Assembly: GCA_951799425.1 (NCBI GenBank)
Contig: OX637398.1
Coordinates: forward strand, 20,718,270-20,782,269
Direction of reading: 5' to 3'
Length of the DNA: 64,000 bases
DNA from: Ilex aquifolium
Lineage: Eukaryota; Streptophyta; Magnoliopsida; Aquifoliales; Aquifoliaceae
Shown in pieces: positions 58,632 to 64,000 of this stretch. A program made the translations under genes and the position numbers. Under the pieces are notes generated by a model. The model was not told the DNA's origin and ran no database searches. It saw only the letters and a program-made list of their open reading frames with translations. How positions within the stretch are numbered: the stretch's first letter is position 1; each line of letters begins with the position of its first letter.

Positions 58632-60234
58632 ACTAACTCAATTTCATCAATATATTTAAATTTATATAATTCAAATTGGATCACAATCGTATCCGATATT
58701 AGTATATTCAATCCAAATAATTGAAATGTTAAATAATGAATTCTGACTCGATTACGGATAGTTGATCAAATAAGTTAATCCATACTCGACTAATTTGATC
58801 AAATTTAGATCAAAATTCGACCAATAAACCAGCCCACTTCACTTGAATATTTTCAAAGGGCCAAAAAGAGAAAATGCAAGGCACGAGCTTCCGCTTTACA
58901 TATTAAAAAGAGTAGCTTTTTTTATAATAAATAAAAAGAATAGCTTTTGGGATCGGAAAGTAAGGTGACACCCCAACCATGCATTCACTCACTTACCCCA
59001 TTATTGTTCAGCTGTGTCCTTTATTTCATTGTCCTGTCTTCACTCATGCATGCATACTCCAAAACCGTCCAATTCTCACACTGAAAGTCTAATTAAAAGG
59101 CTATTTGCATCGCTAGATTCGGCCGCGGCTACAAGGTAGGTTTATGTGCGCATGAACATGGACGCTTATATGCGACAATTATTAGGAAGATGAAAAAGAA
59201 AAAAGAACGTATGAGGTCGAGTTTTGACATGACAGATTATTCCATCGTAAGACTCACTCCAAACTCTCTCTACATGCAAGTGTAAGATTTCTTACATCTT
59301 AGTTTTTCTAGATCTCACTTGTCATGCATGAGATTGCCCTTTGAGCTCATTAGCTTGCTGTATTATTAAAGACGGAATTGTAATAGAGACTCCGGACTAA
59401 TTCTATATGCAGATAAAACACAAGATTAAATGAGACAAGAATACTACTAGTCCTATTCTAATAATTGGCAAGACACCACACCAAAAAACTCATATAATTG
59501 TTACCCAATAAAATTCCGCATCTAGTTAATTCATTTATCTCACAGTACTAATATTGACCAAAATGGCGTCAATCCATTCAGTACAATTATACTTATTAGC
59601 TATTCAACTAGAACCAGCTATTGGCTAGGTAGGACAGGCACTTTGTGACAAAGTGACCAGTCAGGTGCAATGTTTATGTAATGCAAAAGCAGACAAACCA
59701 CTACACTATAATGCAAATTTGCACCCAACCACAGAACATGAAGAATGCTTTTTTTATTCATTTATTTTTTGTTGAAGAACACATCTCTTTAATATAGTCA
59801 TTTAAGAATGGTCGAACCATTACTCGGTGGTCAATTCCATGATCTATCATTGCTCAAGTTGGTTGTCTTATATATAGTATATATGACCATACCAAACAAC
59901 TAATCAAGTCCCATTAGAAATAGAGATTAACATGAATATTATACAAGTTCTGCATTTTGTCAGTTCCAACAAATTCTGGGAATCCAGGCTGTGTTTCTGG
60001 ACTCACACACACATACAAACAAACATAAAAGATATAGAAACAATAATGTTTCCTTTAGAGAAAATGCCTGCCCCAGTTAAGGATGTTAGGTTATGGAATC
60101 TTCTTGGATTTGCTCACTCTTTTTTTTTAGTGGGTTTCAAAAGAGATCAAACTTGTAACCATAAAAAATTCTTATCTACCAAAATCATATACTACTAATT
60201 TAAGTCCAAAAATCAACCTCTCAAAACTGTCATC
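58632..60234. other. No gene seen
   Basis: AT-rich spacer. The frame at 59932-60198 (88 codons) lacks any recognisable domain. Confidence 0.5.
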
Positions 60235-60535
60235 CTCCGTTTGGTAGGAAGGAATGATGAAAAGTAGGAGGAATGAAAAGTATGGGGATACATTTTCTAC
60301 AATAATGTTATACTAACTAAATTTGAAGCCCAAATGACATGACAGTTGACTTTGGCTTATTTATTTTGTGTCATGTTATTTGGGTCCCAATAAAGACTCC
60401 AAATGACATGCTGCCATGTCATTTGGGCTCCAAATTGGGTCCCAAAATTTTGTCAGAGTAGCATTACTCCACTTTCTATCCTTCAATGAAAAAAAGTAGA
60501 AATGATACATTTTTCTTACTTTGTGTTTGGTAGGA
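60235..60535. repeat. TTTGGTA-ended repeat interrupted by a MITE
   Basis: Both edges (TTTGGTAGGAAGGAATGATG at the left, GTTTGGTAGGATGGATG at the right) belong to the same AT-rich family as 61847-62349. The middle, 60301-60469, is a separate insertion. Confidence 0.45.
60301..60469. mobile_element. MITE-like fold-back element
   Basis: The left end AATAATGTTATACTAACTAAATTT pairs with the reverse complement of the right end (AGTAATGCTACTCTGACAAAATTT). Internal GCCCAAATGACATG blocks are also inverted. About 169 bp, no gene. No target duplication was established. Confidence 0.5.
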
Positions 60536-61420
60536 TGGATGAAAAATAAAAAAATTAAAATTTTTTTTTTTTTTGGTGTTTACTAAGATTAGAGGTGACA
60601 ATCGAGTCGTGTCGAGTCATTGCGGGTTCGTGTCAAACATTAGTCAACCTAACTCTACTTATTTAACTAATCGTGTCATGTCAAGTTAACCTATTTATTT
60701 TCATATCGTTTTCGTATTCGTGTTGACCTATATAAACTTTGAATAAAAAATTTAATGCTACTATTTTATTTTTACTTAATTAAATTCATGCTTATACTTT
60801 TTCTATAAACTAAAAATAAACTAAAATAAATATAATAATAATAATAATAAGTAAAAATATTTTTTTTATATAATAATTATGTCAGTGCTTAATAAATAAT
60901 TATAAATAATTAACATTTTATGTCTATAATACTATTTAAACATGTTAATTTTGTGTTACCATACAAATGAGAAAATAGAGAAAGTGTTTATTCTTAAATA
61001 AACGGGTTGATAGTGTCAATTTTGGATTTGACAGGTTGAACTGAATATGAGCCGTTTATATTTCGTGTTCGTATGTCAGCTCATTTTCGAGTTCGTGTCG
61101 AGTTATAATCAAGTTTGTATCATAAGATTTGTGTCGAGTTCAAGTCATGTCATCGTGTTGAATCAAAAATTTTCACCCTTAGCTAAAATGGAAAAAATAT
61201 GTTTTTTTATTTTTATTTTTTTCACCATCTACTTTCCTTCCGATTTTGGAGGGATTGATTTTGGTGAGTTGGAAGGAAAGCTCATTCATCCACTTTTTCA
61301 TTCTTCCTATTTTCCTTCCTTATCAAACATGATGTTTTATCTATCTCTCCAACTTTTCATCCTTCAAACTTTTTATCCTTATATTTTTTTATCATATCAA
61401 CCAGAGCATCAGTGAAATTA
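60536..61420 (-). repeat. Inverted copy of the 61847-62349 repeat, split by a CGTGTC-rich insertion
   Basis: The stretch 61188-61420 is the reverse complement of 61860-62010 (GGATTGATTTTGGTGAGTTGG against CCAACTCACCAAAATTAATCC). Its remaining part lies left of the insertion at 60592-61182. Confidence 0.55.
60592..61182. mobile_element. Fold-back repeat rich in GTGTCGAGT-type motifs
   Basis: Ends AGGTGACAATC and, inverted, AGGGTGAAAAT. The subterminal regions contain many copies of CGTGTCGAGT and TTCGTGT. This resembles a non-autonomous DNA element; the superfamily is not set. Confidence 0.4.
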
Positions 61421-61846
61421 TAAACAAACCCATGGCTCTCTCATAACCCAACATAGGCAGACAAGAACCTTGTGCACTACCCTCTTATGCAATCATTATT
61501 TATTCAACCTACTCCTTGAGGAAAAGAAATCGTTATACGGATAATGAAGCTCGCCATCAGATCGTGCCTAGGGATGAACAGTTCCTTAATCAGTCAAACA
61601 AAACCACCTTACTCCACTCATCAAGACCCTCAAATTCTAACTACCTCCAAATGTTGCTGGCACTGCAAAAGAAAAACATAAGCAATACTTGAGCCGACTA
61701 GGAGACAACAAATACAACTGTCACGTATGATGTCGAGGTAGTAAACCCAACATTCTTCTCTTGTAGAATTTGCCAGCAAATTTTCAGCCTGCTTGAACAT
61801 AAACTAACCAAGATTGAGACTGCAAACAAACCGAGTCATATATTAC
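61421..61846. other. Spacer between the two inverted copies
   Basis: Non-repetitive by eye. It could be an intron or UTR of a minus-strand gene to the right, but shows no coding frame. Confidence 0.35.
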
Positions 61847-62349
61847 ATTTGGTACGATAAAAAAATAGAAGGATGAAAAGTTAAAAAAATAGAAAATTAG
61901 AGAAATAAATAAAACATTATATTTAATAAGGAAGAAAATATAAAAGAATGAAAAAAAGTGAATAGTTCCAACTCACCAAAATTAATCCCTCCAAAATTGA
62001 GAAAAAAAAATGGATAAAAAATTAATTGTGTTAAAATATATATTATTTATCTATATATCATATTTATCAATTACACATTATGTATACATTAATTTCATAT
62101 ATATATATATAATGATAAAACATATATTAATATTTTTTCCAAAAACAAATTAAAATTTAAAATTTAAAAAAATATAAAAAAATTATTTTTTCCATCTTAC
62201 CAACACAAAAAAAATAAAATCAATCCTTCCAACTTTCCGTCTCTCTTACCAAACAAAAAGGAGGAAAGCAAAAATTCTTTCCTTAAAATAAAAAGTATAT
62301 CACTCCCACTTTATATCCTTCCATTTTTTCATCCACCCTACCAAATGGT
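61847..62349 (+). mobile_element. MITE-like repeat with ACATTTGGTA ends
   Basis: Left end ACATTTGGTACGATAAAAAAATAGAAGGATG; the right end's reverse complement is ACCATTTGGTAGGGTGGATGAAAAAATGGAAGGAT. About 500 bp, AT-rich, no gene. A second copy lies inverted at 60536-61420. Confidence 0.5.
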
Positions 62350-62706
62350 CCATTAAACAACATCATTCATGAATAGCACTTCTTCTGTCGGAGAAGAAAG
62401 GAACAATGATAATAATATTGTGGAACAACGCATACAGATAGCCAAAATGGAGAATAATATACGAATCACAAAGGTGATAGAGTAAAATACAGCACATTAC
62501 ACCAAATAAAGGAAAACGAATAACATACAAACATAAGAAATCTTGTGTTTATCAGGCAACCCTGCCCATTGAACGGCCTAAAAATGCATATATGGGAGAG
62601 GAGGGGGGGGCTGTGTGTGTGTGTGTATAGGGATGCAATACTGGGGAAATAGGTACATACGACCAGAGATACAGTATTACTCTCTTGGGCAATGCCAGTG
62701 CCCAAC

Positions 62707-62948
62707 TTAAAAGGTGGAGACAGTTCTATACAGTAGCAGCAAAGATGGCAGCAACTTCATTAAATGCAACAAAAATGTAATCTGCCCAATCGATACAGCT
62801 GAGGATTTTGATGGGGTTCTTCCAGCAATAGCAGGAGCAACTGCATGCCTATTAGGGGTGTTCTGCTGCTCAGTTGTCGGCAATGAGTCAGGGGAACTAC
62901 CATTAGGCGGAGTCAGCGGCATTCTCTTACCATCACCAAGATCTTGAC
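62707..62948 (-). other. Candidate terminal exon of an unidentified gene
   Basis: On the minus strand a TTCAG acceptor at 62949 opens a frame reading QDLGDGKRMPLTPPNGSS, a Pro/Ser-rich stretch, then AVSIGQITFLLHLM, ending at TAA 62707. In a frame shifted by two, the last part instead reads IDWADYIFVAFNEVAAIF and ends at TAG. Both have plant-like codon use; which, if either, is real cannot be decided here. Family not recognised. Confidence 0.3.
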
Positions 62949-63846
62949 CTGAAATGCATATTACGTCCTTAAATATAAATCGGGGAGGTTAACATCAATT
63001 ATAACATCAACACCAAGTTAGTGACATGAAACAGTAGCCAAAATCATCATAACCTAGTACCCACAAAATCATCGTGACATAATACCCATAAAGAGTAGAC
63101 ACAAGTATGTTGGGTAGTTTTGAAATAGCAAAGATTGGTCATGTAATGTTTATCGGGAGTCAAATAGCATCTTTGATGCTTTGGCTAATATACACCATAT
63201 AATTGAAGACTCTCCAGTATGTCAGACAATTTGCAGTTCAAGGAATGATTAGTGAGGACATTACAGGAAATCCTTTTATTCAATATAACCAATTGGTAAT
63301 CATTCGATGTTGTTTCCTAGTATTCACAGAATGAAATCCACAGGAGTCTACTGATAGTATGTTAACCAGCAAATTTTTTGTGCGAAAATTCATGATAGTT
63401 CCCAGCATTATCATATTTGCGAGGAAAAAATCATGATGAACATAAAGATATATAAAATCTTAGGCATGAGGATAGGAGCAAAGTAAGCAGGAGGCATATA
63501 CAATGATTCCCCAATCAAGCATATACCCCACACATGCAAAAGAAGAGAGCAAGCAAAAAAAAGGATGATATCCACGATTATATAGCAGGGGCACATAGTT
63601 AAAACAGTCATGACACATGACACAACAAAAACCCCGATAACATCAACACAACAAAGTTGTTGATTCTCCAGCTGAGACATGGAACAGTTTCCATGGCATA
63701 TTTCACGAAAAACTCCCACATTTCAAGTTCCAGTTTGTAGGTTGTATTTTGTACAGCCTGTTCAACATTGCACTCAATTAAGCTGATCTTTTTTTTTTTT
63801 TTTTTTTTTGGTCGTGATTCACCACCAAAGCAAAGAAAAGGATGGA
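62949..63846. other. Probable intron or UTR, no gene seen
   Basis: Non-coding by eye. A T19 run lies at 63791-63809. A short minus-strand frame near 63600-63770 (TYKLELEMWEFFVKYAMETV) has coding-like composition but no defined splice sites. Confidence 0.35.
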
Positions 63847-63999
63847 TCAAAAAAGGCGGGTATCATGAGCCCTCTGCCCCAAGCATCTAACCAGCTCATG
63901 TGGTTCACTGGTCCCATCAACTAGACCCTTAGAGTGAATCAATTCATATAGAGGTGAAATTTGATCATTGAGAACATGACGTTGTGAAACAGATACACC
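63847..63999 (-). other. Candidate 3' exon running off the window edge
   Basis: The minus-strand frame open from the window edge reads SVSQRHVLNDQISPLYELI, then DGTSEPHELVRCLGQRAHD, stopping at TGA 63849-63847. Balanced composition suggests genuine coding sequence of a gene extending beyond 64000. The family is not recognised and no splice site is visible inside the window. Confidence 0.4.
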
Positions 64000-64000
64000 G

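Noticed and set aside
59932..60198. 88-codon plus-strand frame
   Set aside because: No domain, no codon bias and no promoter; likely chance.

Overview
The window looks like nuclear DNA of a flowering plant, probably a eudicot. It is AT-rich and gene-poor, and full of long AT and GA microsatellites. It holds one intact plant-specific gene, a two-exon heavy-metal-associated isoprenylated plant protein (HIPP) on the minus strand at 10313-11509. Ty3/gypsy LTR retrotransposons of plant lineages fill most of the rest. The species cannot be named from the sequence.

Positions 1-18658 are non-coding apart from HIPP. They hold a decayed choline/ethanolamine-kinase-like fragment (521-664), a fold-back repeat (4034-4420), two short Helitron-like elements (7432-8058 and 13910-14230), a solo LTR with a perfect target duplication (9251-9851), a tRNA-derived SINE inside the HIPP intron (11089-11213), an LTR relic with a tRNA-Met primer site (14381 to about 14760), and a Mutator-like non-autonomous element (15404-16484).

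Positions 18659-58351 form a nested retrotransposon cluster. Element D (18659-22985, plus strand) is an internally deleted, 3'-truncated Tat-type element. It abuts element E (minus strand), whose reverse transcriptase (RT) is cut in two. Element B (23541-42129, minus strand, Tat-type) lies inside E's RT gene. Element A (28385-37228, plus strand, chromodomain-bearing, Tekay/Del-like) lies inside B between the RNase H and integrase regions. The order of insertion is therefore E, then B, then A. Element C (45918-58351, plus strand) is a full-length relative of D. A, B and C each have paired LTRs and 5-bp target duplications, exact for A and one mismatch off for B and C. All pol genes carry stops or frameshifts, so none looks autonomous.

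The most interesting content is a pair of additional genes in B and C, between integrase and the 3' LTR and antisense to gag-pol. In B the gene resembles the plant 'putative gypsy type transposon' family (Transposase_28-like) and shows intron-like signals on the antisense strand. In C it carries a plant mobile domain (PMD-like) and a C-terminal coiled coil. The LTRs of A also carry an array of TTCGAA-centred palindromes upstream of the TATA box.

Positions 58352-64000 contain a SINE with a perfect 15-bp target duplication (58511-58616), nested MITE-like repeats (60235-62349), and two weak candidate exons of an unidentified minus-strand gene at the right edge.
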